Assembly: GCF_007997295.1 (NCBI RefSeq)
Contig: NZ_VORY01000015.1
Coordinates: forward strand, 1-64,000
Source of the DNA: Gillisia hiemivivida
Lineage (GTDB): Bacteria > Bacteroidota > Bacteroidia > Flavobacteriales > Flavobacteriaceae
DNA: 64,000 nucleotides
Reading direction: 5' to 3'
Shown here: in pieces, positions 9,020 through 18,537 of the stretch
Numbering within the stretch: position 1 is the stretch's first letter
How the letters are laid out: each line of letters starts with the position of its first letter
Notes under the pieces: generated by a model
The model's input: the letters and a program-made list of their open reading frames with translations, nothing else
What the model was told of the DNA's origin: nothing
The model's database searches: none
Position numbers and translations under genes: made by a program

Positions 9020-9940
9020 TTATAAAGCCATTTCAGTAAATGGAATAATGGTGTTATATCCCTTTTCTCTAAAATAGTTTTTAGCATCCTCTGCGCCTGT
9101 TGCTAATACAAAATCTCCTCCCCATCCTCCAAGACTTTTAATAGCTCCGTCAAAATCTTGAAAAAGATCTGACTTTACTTTTGGAGTATTTATAATTTTA
9201 GAAATAATGGTTTCGTGGATTTCTACTAATAGTTCAAATTCTTTTAATGATCCACAAGTCAGAAACTGGCTGGTTAATCCAGATATCTTGGAGATATTGT
9301 TTTGTAATTCAGCCTTAGACTGATCTCTGTAGTGTCGGATAGAGTCTCTGCTGTTCTGTTTCTGGTTAAGATGCACAAAAAACAACTCCTCTTTGAAAAT
9401 AGGATCGAACTCTACATTCAAAACATTGCTTTTCTCACTGGATAGCTCATACGTAATGGCATTATTGTGTCGTGCAGCGGCAATATCATACCCGCTACCT
9501 CCAAAAGTTACCTGCAATAATTTATATGCGTCTATGTTAAACCACTGTGCTATATTATTTATCAATGTTGAAGAGGTGCCGAGTCCCCAATTCTTCGGAA
9601 AATCTAGATTGGTAGTTATATTAAATCCCTCTGATTCCTGGAGCAGTTTTGGGTTTAATGAATGTGCAGCTTGTAATATTTTTAAGAGAGAGGCTTCTTC
9701 TGAAATAGTTGATAAAGATGAAACAGCGGGTTTTAAGAATAACTCATCAATATTAAAAAAAACCTTAAGCCAAATTTTATTCTCATTATCATAAGCAGTC
9801 CATTGTATTCCACTCTTGTGTGTCTTTTCAACATTTAAACTCTGGCCGTATTTAGTGGGTAGCGCTAATGAAACAGCTCCATCTAAAACAACATATTCTC
9901 CGGTGATCAATAATTTCCCGTTACTTCTAAAAGTAGTCAT
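9020..9940 (-). CDS. GYDIA-family GHMP kinase (mevalonate-pathway type)
   Basis: The 306-aa protein belongs to the GHMP kinase superfamily. The N-terminus SNGKLLITGEYVVLDGAVSLALP is the mevalonate-kinase-like opening, GLGTSSTLI (about residues 117-125) is the ATP-binding glycine/serine loop, and GSGYDIA (about 147-153) is the signature that gives this Bacteroidota family its name. The C-terminal GGWGGDFVLATG matches GHMP motif 3. It probably phosphorylates a mevalonate-pathway intermediate, but the exact substrate is inference. It lies 12 nt downstream of HMG-CoA reductase in one operon, which supports a role in isoprenoid synthesis. Confidence 0.88.
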   Translation of the reverse strand: MTTFRSNGKLLITGEYVVLDGAVSLALPTKYGQSLNVEKTHKSGIQWTAYDNENKIWLKVFFNIDELFLKPAVSSLSTISEEASLLKILQAAHSLNPKLLQESEGFNITTNLDFPKNWGLGTSSTLINNIAQWFNIDAYKLLQVTFGGSGYDIAAARHNNAITYELSSEKSNVLNVEFDPIFKEELFFVHLNQKQNSRDSIRHYRDQSKAELQNNISKISGLTSQFLTCGSLKEFELLVEIHETIISKIINTPKVKSDLFQDFDGAIKSLGGWGGDFVLATGAEDAKNYFREKGYNTIIPFTEMAL

Positions 9941-9952
9941 AAATGCAAAAGC

Positions 9953-11269
9953 TTAATTTCTGATTCGTTCTAATTGTTCTGCAACGGTGCTGTGGGTAAC
10001 CGTGTGTTTTGTGAAATATTGGATAAGCTCCTGCTTTTCAGTTGGAGTTGCCTTCTGAGAATTTAGAATATTCATTAAATGCATTTTCATATGTCCTTGT
10101 TGTATCCCATTTGTTACTAAGGACTTCACAGCGGCAAAATTTTGAGCCAAACCTGCTACTGCTACGATCTCCATTAATTCTCTGGCAGAAGGCTTTTGAA
10201 GAATTTCTAATGCTACTTTTACAAGTGGGTGAAGATTTGTAAGTCCGCCTACTGTTCCTAGAGCTAATGGGATCTCCATCCAGAATTTAAATTCTCCATT
10301 TTCTACACTGGCATGCGTTAAGCTAGTATAAGACCCGTCTTTGCAAGCATAGGCATGAATTCCTGCTTCTACTGCTCTAAAATCATTACCTGTGGCTAAT
10401 ACCACTGCATCTATTCCATTCATGATCCCTTTATTGTGAGTAACCGCGCGATAGGGTTCAACTTCAGCGATCTTAATGGCTGTTAAGAATTTTTCGGCAA
10501 ATACTTCATTAGTTATAGGATTATCATCATATAATTCTGAAACTGGACAAGAAACCTCAACTCTAACTAAACATTCTGGTACATAATTGGAAAGTATACT
10601 CATGATCACTTCCAAGTGTTTTTCTTCAGTATTAAAACCCTGAAAACTCACAGCTTCTTCTTTTAGAGTATCAGCAAATTTTTCTAAACAGGAGTTTATA
10701 AAATTAGCGCCCATAGAATCCTTAGTTTCAAAAGTGCAATGCAACTGGTAATAACCCTCTAGCAACTTGGTCTTGTCTAACAGTTCTATATCTAAAACGC
10801 CACCTCCACGCTTACGCATGTTCTTTGTAATACTACTAACAGAATCTATAAGAGACTCTTTAGAGGCATTAAAGAAATTCTTTAATTTATCTTTATCTCC
10901 ATTAAATACAAAATGAACTTGACCGTTTTTTGTAGTATTTAGAACCTCGACCTTAAACCCACCTCGAGTTTGCCAGAATTTTGCGGCTTTACTAGCGGCG
11001 GCAATTACAGAGCTTTCTTCGGTGGTCATGGGAATTGCCATTAGTTTCCCGTTAATTAAAAAATTAGGGGCTATGCCGAAGGGTAAATAAAAATTACTCA
11101 GGGTGTTTTCCGTAAATTCTTCATGCAGTTGTTGCACTGCATCATCTTCATTCCAGTACTGTTTTAGAATTTTTTTGGAATTCTCGGAATCCTGTAGGTA
11201 TGTTTTTAGCAACCAGTCAATTTTTTCTTCTTTCTTCAATTTAGAAAAACCGGTAATAGGTGTGATCAT
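9953..11269 (-). CDS. Hydroxymethylglutaryl-CoA reductase, class II type
   Basis: This enzyme reduces HMG-CoA to mevalonate in isoprenoid synthesis (or runs in reverse in mevalonate degraders). The 438-aa product starts with the family-typical ISGFSKL-like ITGFSKLKKEEKIDWL. It carries the ENTLSNFYLPFGIAPNF substrate segment, the THNKGIMNGIDAVVLATGND region, and the late GIQQGHMKMHL block with the catalytic His. I chose the ATG at 11269. A longer frame from 11317 would contain the promoter -7 box and place 16 unrelated residues before the conserved start. It is first in an operon with the GYDIA kinase. Confidence 0.92.
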   Translation of the reverse strand: MITPITGFSKLKKEEKIDWLLKTYLQDSENSKKILKQYWNEDDAVQQLHEEFTENTLSNFYLPFGIAPNFLINGKLMAIPMTTEESSVIAAASKAAKFWQTRGGFKVEVLNTTKNGQVHFVFNGDKDKLKNFFNASKESLIDSVSSITKNMRKRGGGVLDIELLDKTKLLEGYYQLHCTFETKDSMGANFINSCLEKFADTLKEEAVSFQGFNTEEKHLEVIMSILSNYVPECLVRVEVSCPVSELYDDNPITNEVFAEKFLTAIKIAEVEPYRAVTHNKGIMNGIDAVVLATGNDFRAVEAGIHAYACKDGSYTSLTHASVENGEFKFWMEIPLALGTVGGLTNLHPLVKVALEILQKPSARELMEIVAVAGLAQNFAAVKSLVTNGIQQGHMKMHLMNILNSQKATPTEKQELIQYFTKHTVTHSTVAEQLERIRN

Positions 11270-11289
11270 TGGATAATAGATTTGTGCTT

Positions 11290-11297
11290 CAAAGATA
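11290..11297 (-). promoter_or_regulatory. -7 promoter box of the HMG-CoA reductase operon
   Basis: The minus strand reads TATCTTTG, an exact TAnnTTTG match, 20 nt before the chosen start. It leaves a leader of roughly 14 nt and argues against the longer open frame. Confidence 0.55.
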
Positions 11298-11459
11298 CAA
11301 TTACTGCACTTATTCAAGAAACAAGTGTCGTCCCAAATAGCAAAATTGGACTTTGGTGATTTTTTAGATTTAACATACCATTAGTATTTAACAACCAAAA
11401 ACAGCGTTTTTTGCTGAATTTTTAGTAAACTTGGCCTACAAAAATTATCTAATACATTT

Positions 11460-13631
11460 ATGAGAATACCAAAATTTGTCCTTACCCTATTTTTGGTGGG
11501 AACTTCTGCGATTTTTGCACAAGAAAAACAAGTTACATTAGAAGATATATGGCGCGGCACCTTTAGCCAGGAAAGACTTGAATCTTTGAAATCTTTAAAT
11601 AACGGAACAGAATATATCGTTCTTAATCAAGATAGAAAAGCTGGATCTTCCAGCATAGATGTTTACGATTATAAGTCTGGAGAGAAAAAGGGGAGTCTTT
11701 TAAACAGTTCAGATCTTTCTGAGTTGTCCGGATTTCAATCTTATGAACTTAGTCAGGATGAGAATATGATCTTATTGGCTACAGATGTAGACCAGATCTA
11801 TCGTCATTCTTCTAAAGGGATCTTTTATATCTACGATGTAAAATCTAAAGAACTAAAGAAGTTGAGTGAAAATAAAGTTCAGGAGCCAACATTTTCTCCT
11901 GATAATTCTAAAGTAGCTTATGTTTTTGAAAATAATCTTTTTGTAAAGGACTTAGCTTCAGGAAAAGAAACTCAGATCACTACAGATGGTAAGAAAAATG
12001 AAGTAATTAATGGAATTACAGACTGGGTCTATGAGGAAGAATTTGCTTTTGTAAGAGGTTTTGATTGGAATGCAGATGGAACAAAAGTGGCATTTTTAAG
12101 ATTTGATGAAATTGATGTTCCCGAATTCTCTATGGATATAATAGGGAAAGATTTATATCCAACAGCAACTACTTTTAAATATCCTAAGGCGGGAGAAGCA
12201 AATGCTATTGTGTCATTACATATGTATGATTTAGCGACAGCGAAAACAAGTGATATCAACTTAGGGGATTATGAGGATTTTTATATTCCAAGAATTAAAT
12301 GGACCAACAATCCTGATGTGTTAAGTGTACAAGTTCTTAACCGTCATCAGAATGATTTGGACCTTATTTTTGTAAATGCAAAAACGAATGAAGTAAAGGT
12401 CGTTTTAAATGAGAAAGATTCAGCCTACGTAGATGTTACCGATAACCTGACCTTTTTAGCTGATAACAGTTTTATCTGGACCAGCGAGAAAGATGGCTAC
12501 AATCATATTTATCATTATGATAAAAATGGAAAGTTGCTGAATAGAATTACAAAAGGAGATTGGGAAGTAACAAATTACTATGGTTTCAATCCTAAATCCA
12601 AGAGAATCTATTTTCAGAGCACAGAAAATGGAAGTGTGAATAGAGATGTGTATTCTATTAAAACAGATGGTTCTAAAAAAACACGTTTAACACAGAAGAC
12701 GGGTACAAATAATGCAGATTTTAGTGCAGATTTCACTTATTTCATAAATACTTATAATAGTACAAGCACTCCAAATGAATATACGCTTCATGATGCGAAG
12801 TCCGGTAAACTGGTAAGAAAGATCAAGGATAATTCAGAATTATTAGAATTAGAGAAAGCCTTTGATTTTTCTCCAAAAGAATTGTCTACCATAGAGATCA
12901 ATGGGAACAATTTGAATATGTGGACTATTAAGCCTTCAGATTTTGATGCAACGAAGAAATATCCGCTTTTAATGTATCAGTATTCTGGACCGGGATCTCA
13001 AACTGTTTCTAACTCTTATTTTGGTGCCAATGATTACTGGTATCAGATGCTTGCAGACCTGGGTTACATCATAGTTTCAGTAGATGGAAGAGGTACAGGA
13101 TTTAAAGGAGCAGCATTTAAAAAAGTAACTCAAAATGAATTGGGTAAATTTGAGTTGGAAGATCAAATTGCAGCAGCTAAGAAATTAGGAGAGCTGGAAT
13201 ATATAGATTCAGAAAGAATAGGGATCTGGGGATGGAGCTTTGGTGGCTTTATGTCTACAAATGCTATTTTAAAAGCAAACGATGTGTTTAAAATGGCAAT
13301 TGCTGTTGCTCCAGTTTCTAGCTGGAGATTTTATGACACTATTTATACTGAAAGATATATGACCACTCCGCAAGAAAATGCTAGTGGATATGATGAAAAT
13401 TCTCCAATTAATCATGTAGATAAATTAAAAGGGAATTATCTTTTGGTTCATGGTTCTGGAGATGATAATGTGCATGTGCAAAATTCTATGAGATTGATCG
13501 AAGCTTTGGTACAAGCTAACAAGCAGTTCGATTGGGCGATCTATCCAGACAGGAATCATGGGATTTACGGTGGAAATACAAGATTGCACTTGTACACTAA
13601 GATGACAAACTTCATTAAAGAAAATTTATAA
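11460..13631 (+). CDS. Dipeptidyl peptidase IV-like S9 serine peptidase
   Basis: This is a secreted or periplasmic peptidase that removes N-terminal dipeptides. The 723-aa protein has a signal peptide (cut near residue 20, IFAQ), an eight-bladed DPPIV_N propeller (about 90-430) and an alpha/beta-hydrolase domain (about 500-723). The nucleophile lies in GWSFGG (Ser593), the acid in GDDNVH (Asp668/669), and His700 in NHGIYGG. WVYEEEF in the propeller matches the Glu pair that binds the free amino terminus in DPP-IV. It lies 29 nt before a peptide transporter, so the pair should liberate and then import small peptides. Confidence 0.95.
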   Translation: MRIPKFVLTLFLVGTSAIFAQEKQVTLEDIWRGTFSQERLESLKSLNNGTEYIVLNQDRKAGSSSIDVYDYKSGEKKGSLLNSSDLSELSGFQSYELSQDENMILLATDVDQIYRHSSKGIFYIYDVKSKELKKLSENKVQEPTFSPDNSKVAYVFENNLFVKDLASGKETQITTDGKKNEVINGITDWVYEEEFAFVRGFDWNADGTKVAFLRFDEIDVPEFSMDIIGKDLYPTATTFKYPKAGEANAIVSLHMYDLATAKTSDINLGDYEDFYIPRIKWTNNPDVLSVQVLNRHQNDLDLIFVNAKTNEVKVVLNEKDSAYVDVTDNLTFLADNSFIWTSEKDGYNHIYHYDKNGKLLNRITKGDWEVTNYYGFNPKSKRIYFQSTENGSVNRDVYSIKTDGSKKTRLTQKTGTNNADFSADFTYFINTYNSTSTPNEYTLHDAKSGKLVRKIKDNSELLELEKAFDFSPKELSTIEINGNNLNMWTIKPSDFDATKKYPLLMYQYSGPGSQTVSNSYFGANDYWYQMLADLGYIIVSVDGRGTGFKGAAFKKVTQNELGKFELEDQIAAAKKLGELEYIDSERIGIWGWSFGGFMSTNAILKANDVFKMAIAVAPVSSWRFYDTIYTERYMTTPQENASGYDENSPINHVDKLKGNYLLVHGSGDDNVHVQNSMRLIEALVQANKQFDWAIYPDRNHGIYGGNTRLHLYTKMTNFIKENL

Positions 13632-13660
13632 TAATCTTACCAATAAACTAATAAAATTTT

Positions 13661-15577
13661 ATGGCAAATACTGCACCTCCGGCGAATCAAAAAGAATTAT
13701 TCGGGCATCCACTAGGATTGTATATTTTATTCTTCACAGAAATGTGGGAGCGTTTTTCCTATTATGGGATGCGCGCTATTCTTGTGCTATATCTAGTAAG
13801 TGCAACAACAGGCGGTAATGCCGGTTTGGGTTGGACATCTACGGAAGCTCTTGCTCTATATGGTTGGTACACCATGTTAGTTTATGTTGTTTCTATTCCG
13901 GGAGGTATTTTAGCCGATAAAGTCTTCGGTCAGAAAAAGGCCGTTTTAATAGGAGGTATTATTCTGGTTTGTGGACATGGAATCCTTGCTGTAGAGGAAA
14001 TGTGGGCATTTTATACTGGTCTTGGTTTAATTATAGCTGGGGTTGGACTTTTAAAACCGAATATTTCTACTATGGTTGGTGGCCTTTACAAAGAAGGTGA
14101 TATCAGGCGTGATAAAGGTTTTACGATTTTCTATATCGGGATCAACCTTGGAGCTTTTCTTTCCAGTTTAATTGTAGGTTATGTAGGTGAAAATATTGGA
14201 TGGCATTACGGATTTGGACTTGCAGGAATTGCAATGGCTTTAGGTCTTCTAGTATATCTTTGGGGGCAAAAATATCTTACTAATGTTGGGAATCTCCTAT
14301 CAAAAGTAGAGCTTGATGAGGGAGCTTCTTTAGGGAATTTATTTAGTGAATTATTTAGATCACCAGTTCAATTGATAATTTCAATTATTTTACTTGGAGC
14401 TTCAATTTGGGGTTGGTTAGAACTAGGCTTTGGATACGGTTTATTATTCCTTTTCTTAACCTTGGTAGTAGCTATGATGCTCATGGTTTATAAAGATCTT
14501 ACCAGTCAGGTAATGAAGGATAGATATGTGGTAATGCTACTCTCTTTTACTTTGGTAATTGTTTTCTGGGGTGCCTTCGAACAAGCGGGTGGTTTAATGA
14601 ATATATATGCCTTAGATAAGACCGATAGGATCTTACCTTTTAGCTTACCCTTGATAGGGAATGAAGTGCCAGCTTCATTCTTTCAATCTTTAAATGCATT
14701 ATTTATCATACTCTTTGGTGTGATTGTCGCTAATTTCTGGGCGAAACGAAAACTAAAGAACAAAGAAGCTTCTTCCATCTTCAAAATGGCAACGGGTGTA
14801 ATTATCATGGGACTTGGGTTTGTATTTATGGCTGCTGCTTCTCAAGAATACGCATCTGATGGTGCAGCAGCAATGTATTGGCTAGTATTGGCCTATTTAC
14901 TTCATACCATTGGAGAACTTTGTTCTTCACCGGTTGCTTTATCATTTATCACTAAACTTGCACCAATGAGATATGCATCTTTAATGATGGGGGTTTATTT
15001 TGCAGCTACTGGTTTGGGAAATAAAGTTGCAGGAGTAATAGGGGAATTTTCACAAGGAGAACCTACGAAAATTGAATTGATTGCATCTAGCGGAGAACTA
15101 AGCCCATTTTTAAATGCTAACGATAGCATCCTGGAAAACAGGGAAAACTTTGAAATAAAGACAAAAATTTATCCAGAAAACGGAGAATTTAAGGCAGTAG
15201 ACCTAAATACAAATGAGTCGGTTTTAGACTTAGTGAAATTCGAAGATGAAAATGGGGAGAATGAGCTCGTCAATCTATTAAAAGAAGAGAATGTAACTCA
15301 GGAAAACCCTTATTATGCTGTATTCAGCTTTAGAAATAATGATGAAGAATTGTCTAATGAACAATTGGATTATTCTGGAATTGTAATAATTGATGAAGTT
15401 CAAACAGAAATGGAGTTTAGAACCTTCTTAGGAATAACCATCTTTACTGTAATCTTTGCGTCTATAGTATTATTCATGCTAAAACCTCTTAAGAGACTTA
15501 CACATGGTGCAGAAGATGATGAAAGAGAATTGCCAGAACAAGAGCAGTATGATCTTGGTGAAAAAGATTTTGTTTAA
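13661..15577 (+). CDS. Peptide MFS transporter (POT/PTR2 family)
   Basis: This is a proton-coupled di/tripeptide importer of the inner membrane with 638 aa. Family motifs are visible: the early FFTEMWERFSYYGMRAIL segment carries the conserved E-x-x-E-R-F-like proton-coupling motif, followed by GGILADKVFGQKK and the FYIGINLGAF signature. A soluble insertion of about 100 residues (near 470-590, acidic) interrupts the last transmembrane part, as in some Bacteroidota members. It is probably co-transcribed with the dipeptidyl peptidase. A decayed tail of a second such transporter follows downstream. Confidence 0.94.
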   Translation: MANTAPPANQKELFGHPLGLYILFFTEMWERFSYYGMRAILVLYLVSATTGGNAGLGWTSTEALALYGWYTMLVYVVSIPGGILADKVFGQKKAVLIGGIILVCGHGILAVEEMWAFYTGLGLIIAGVGLLKPNISTMVGGLYKEGDIRRDKGFTIFYIGINLGAFLSSLIVGYVGENIGWHYGFGLAGIAMALGLLVYLWGQKYLTNVGNLLSKVELDEGASLGNLFSELFRSPVQLIISIILLGASIWGWLELGFGYGLLFLFLTLVVAMMLMVYKDLTSQVMKDRYVVMLLSFTLVIVFWGAFEQAGGLMNIYALDKTDRILPFSLPLIGNEVPASFFQSLNALFIILFGVIVANFWAKRKLKNKEASSIFKMATGVIIMGLGFVFMAAASQEYASDGAAAMYWLVLAYLLHTIGELCSSPVALSFITKLAPMRYASLMMGVYFAATGLGNKVAGVIGEFSQGEPTKIELIASSGELSPFLNANDSILENRENFEIKTKIYPENGEFKAVDLNTNESVLDLVKFEDENGENELVNLLKEENVTQENPYYAVFSFRNNDEELSNEQLDYSGIVIIDEVQTEMEFRTFLGITIFTVIFASIVLFMLKPLKRLTHGAEDDERELPEQEQYDLGEKDFV

Positions 15578-15605
15578 TTAGAATCATAGCTGTTGATAAA
15601 TCTCT

Positions 15606-15695
15606 TTCGGCCTCTTTTAATTGTTCTTTATAGTTATGGCTGCAGCGGGAGTACTAATTATCATGTTGCAGCCATTACTTAAAATGCTGATGTGA
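15606..15695 (+). pseudogene. Remnant of a second peptide transporter gene (3' end)
   Basis: In one frame this spacer translates to a hydrophobic stretch containing MAAAGVLIIMLQPLLKMLM followed by a stop, preceded by FGLF, an in-frame stop and LFFIV. This resembles the last transmembrane helix and end of POT transporters (a GVLIILLxPLLKKLM-like pattern from memory). No longer frame exists. The ATGGCTGCA and TGCAGCCAT stretches also form a 9-bp inverted repeat (15636-15644 and 15667-15675). I infer a deleted tandem copy. The evidence is a short match only. Confidence 0.4.
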
Positions 15696-15802
15696 TGGAT
15701 TAAATAATTCATTTTTGAATGTCTTCGATATTTATTAAATTTAATCCTTACTGAAGATCGAATTCGGAATGGTATTTGAAAATGTGTAGAAAAATAGCAA
15801 AC

Positions 15803-16345
15803 ATGAAATTATTACTTACTGGTTTACTTGTCTTATTGACCTGCACGGGAATTCAAGCGCAGGAGATCAAATGGATGAGTATGAACGAAGCATTGGAAGC
15901 ACAGAAGAAGCAGCCAAAAAAGATCTTGATGGATGCTTATACCACTTGGTGTGGGCCTTGTAAGTTGATGGATAAAAACACCTTTACCAATAAAGATGTG
16001 GTGAATTATGTAAACAAGCATTTCTATCCTGTTAAATTTGATGCAGAGGGGACAGAAGAAGTTGTGTATAAAGATTTCAAGTATACCAATCCTAATTACG
16101 ATCCTAATAGAAAAGGTAGAAATAGTCAGCATTTTTTAGCAAATGCCTTAAAAATTAGTGGATACCCTAGTTTGGTGTTCTTTGATGAAAAATCTAATGT
16201 AATTGCCCCAGTTGTAGGTTATAGAACTCCGGAGCAATTAGAGATCTTTCTTAAGATGATAGCGAATAACGATTATAAAAAATTAACCTCGGCAGATGCT
16301 TGGGGTAAATACGAAAAAGAGTTCAAAGGAACTTTTAAAGATTAA
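15803..16345 (+). CDS. Secreted thioredoxin-fold protein
   Basis: The product has 180 aa with a signal peptide (cut near GIQAQ, residue 20) and a thioredoxin-like fold. The redox motif is WCGPCK, in TTWCGPCKLMDKNTF. The cis-proline region is GYPSLVFFDEK. It should act as a periplasmic thiol reductase or disulphide handling protein. Starts at 15782 (ATG) and 15776 (TTG) are possible, but the ATG at 15803 begins a normal signal peptide. The gene is about 230 nt behind the peptide transporter and probably has its own promoter. A hairpin inside the convergent comEC end could terminate it. Confidence 0.9.
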   Translation: MKLLLTGLLVLLTCTGIQAQEIKWMSMNEALEAQKKQPKKILMDAYTTWCGPCKLMDKNTFTNKDVVNYVNKHFYPVKFDAEGTEEVVYKDFKYTNPNYDPNRKGRNSQHFLANALKISGYPSLVFFDEKSNVIAPVVGYRTPEQLEIFLKMIANNDYKKLTSADAWGKYEKEFKGTFKD

Positions 16346-16445
16346 GTGTTAGTTAGTTATCTTCAGTAGTTTTTATCTTAATAAATTCCCGGTGACTTTG
16401 TCTCTGGGTTTCCGATTTACCTCTCTTTAGGAGAGATCGGAGCTG

Positions 16446-18497
16446 CTATTTTCGGTAGGTCCGGGTGAGGATAGGTTTTATAATAAAAGCTCCCTTTTCG
16501 CCAGTTGCGTGAAAAGGGAGCTTTTTATTTAATGCTGTTTGCCTCCACTTCTCAATAAGGTTTTTGTAGTTACTTCCATCTGCAATAATTTGTTCAGGCT
16601 TTAACTCTAGAATCAGCCTCTCGAGATTTATTTTGGGAGAATTTGTAAGTAAGATAAGCTTCGGATAAAAGTTAGGCAGATCATAAATTCCCAGACTATC
16701 TATTACTAAAATGTCTTTTCCAGCAAATGAATAGATACTTTCAACCCTAGAGCTAGTGTCCACTTTTAGTTTATTTCCAATTTCATAATCATTTATAAAA
16801 GAAGGCTTTTGCTGAATATTGGTAGTGTAATAGTTAAAAGTATTGTTATGGGTTATTCCAATATCTGTGTTTCGTGCTCTATGAAAGATTACAAACTCAT
16901 TTATCGGCTTTTGATATTTCTCATAAATGAAGACAAGTTGAATAAATATTATAGAGCTAAATACGAAGACGATGTTTCTAAAATTATACTTTTTTAGAAG
17001 AAAGGAAATAGAGATTAGAAAAACGAAGAATACAACACAGAGCATCAGCGAAAATGAAATGTCTTTGATGATAAAGGTGTCTTTGGAAGCAATATAGGCT
17101 ACATAATTATTTAAAGCTGAAATCATCCAAGCATAGGTTTTGGATAATAGTATAGGATTTAATCCAATGAGGACAAATAAGATCAAAATGATACCTGCCG
17201 CCAAAATCAATCCCATAAATGGTAGAATAAGAATATTGGAAACAAGAAATAATCCGGGGAACTGATGAAAATAATATAAACTTAAAGGCAATACTCCAAT
17301 TTGCGCAGACAGGGTTACCGAGACTATTTTCCATAGATATCTAAAAAATTTATTTTCAGTGTTTATTATTTTCATAATTGCTGGCTGAAAAACCACAATA
17401 GCGAAAACTGCGGAATAGCTTAGTTGAAACCCGACTTGAAAAAGATAGAAAGGATTAATAAGCAGAAGGATTAGTAGCGAAGCAAATAAAGTGTTCAGAA
17501 TGCTTGTTCTTCTGTTTAATTGCATTCCAATAGCCACGAAGGAGAACATGCTTACAGCGCGTACTACAGAGGGTGAGAGGCCGGCAATCAACGCAAATCC
17601 CCACAGAGAAATTAGTAAGAACAGTGTTTTAGTGGTTTTCCCATATTTCCATCTATCCATGAATTTTAAAGCCCAGTTAAGCATGAATAAGATGATCCCT
17701 ACATGTAACCCAGAAACTGCTAGAATATGTATAACTCCCGCAGCCGCATAGTTCTGCTGAAGCTCGGGAGATAATTCCTGTCTCTGGCCTAATAACAAGG
17801 CTTGGATTACAGCAAGTTCATCTTTGCTGAAGTTTTGCTTTTTAAGATTGAAGATTATCTGGTCTCTTAGTTTTCCGGCATAAGATCTTAGAGATGTTGG
17901 TGAATTATTAAGGGTTTGGAACTGATGATTGGAGATATTAAGTTGCTTGTAAACTCCCAATACCTTCATATACTTACTATAATTGAATTGGTATGGATTT
18001 AAGTTTCCTTTTAAATCTTCAAATCGTCCTATAGTGACAAGACGTTGGCCAATCTTAAGATTGGTTGATAAACTGTCTTTAAATACATTTAAAAGTAATT
18101 TCCCTTCTGCATAGTTTGAGTTTAGCTTAATAAGCTTTAAAATATATCTATCTTGATACATCCCAGGTTTTAAAATTTCCAATACTTCAGCAACAATTAT
18201 AGGAGAACCTTCTTTTAATTCTGTTGGGAAAAAATTTACAATGTGGTCTGGATTATTTTTTGGTAGCTGAGAATAGGAGGTAAGAAACCCTAGATATAAG
18301 AACATTATGAAGACCAAAATTCCAAAAACAGGATTTTGAAGAAAACTTCTTTTTGCTATGAAAAAAGAAATTATGAATGTTAGAAAAAGTACAACGCCAG
18401 TTATTAAAATTATAATTGACGAAAATTCGACATAAAAACCCAATAGTATCCCGACTATTAGAAAAAATGCAAGCCTGATAAGTGTAAAATTATACAA
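16446..18497 (-). CDS. comEC: ComEC/Rec2-family DNA uptake membrane protein
   Basis: This is the inner-membrane channel for single-stranded DNA in natural transformation. The 683-aa protein has N-terminal helices and a DUF4131-like soluble part (about residues 30-190), then the Competence domain (about 220-500) with the signature AVSGLHVGIILFML and LSPSVVRAVSMF. The C-terminal 170 residues end like a metallo-beta-lactamase fold (LKPEQIIADGSNY) but lack the HxHxDH metal motif, so the nuclease part is degenerate or absent. It is last in a minus-strand operon. A perfect 15-bp hairpin lies inside its last codons. Confidence 0.9.
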   Translation of the reverse strand: MYNFTLIRLAFFLIVGILLGFYVEFSSIIILITGVVLFLTFIISFFIAKRSFLQNPVFGILVFIMFLYLGFLTSYSQLPKNNPDHIVNFFPTELKEGSPIIVAEVLEILKPGMYQDRYILKLIKLNSNYAEGKLLLNVFKDSLSTNLKIGQRLVTIGRFEDLKGNLNPYQFNYSKYMKVLGVYKQLNISNHQFQTLNNSPTSLRSYAGKLRDQIIFNLKKQNFSKDELAVIQALLLGQRQELSPELQQNYAAAGVIHILAVSGLHVGIILFMLNWALKFMDRWKYGKTTKTLFLLISLWGFALIAGLSPSVVRAVSMFSFVAIGMQLNRRTSILNTLFASLLILLLINPFYLFQVGFQLSYSAVFAIVVFQPAIMKIINTENKFFRYLWKIVSVTLSAQIGVLPLSLYYFHQFPGLFLVSNILILPFMGLILAAGIILILFVLIGLNPILLSKTYAWMISALNNYVAYIASKDTFIIKDISFSLMLCVVFFVFLISISFLLKKYNFRNIVFVFSSIIFIQLVFIYEKYQKPINEFVIFHRARNTDIGITHNNTFNYYTTNIQQKPSFINDYEIGNKLKVDTSSRVESIYSFAGKDILVIDSLGIYDLPNFYPKLILLTNSPKINLERLILELKPEQIIADGSNYKNLIEKWRQTALNKKLPFHATGEKGAFIIKPILTRTYRK
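16485..16528. terminator. Bidirectional hairpin terminator inside the comEC 3' end
   Basis: AAAAGCTCCCTTTTC and GAAAAGGGAGCTTTT form a perfect 15-bp stem with a 10-nt loop. It lies wholly within the comEC coding region, about 40 nt before its stop. On the plus strand T-rich sequence follows (TTTTTATTT), so it can end the thioredoxin transcript. On the minus strand it is followed by TTTTATTAT. Confidence 0.65.
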
Positions 18498-18537
18498 TCT
18501 TCAAAAAGTCTTAATTACTCTTGAAGATAGTAAATAA

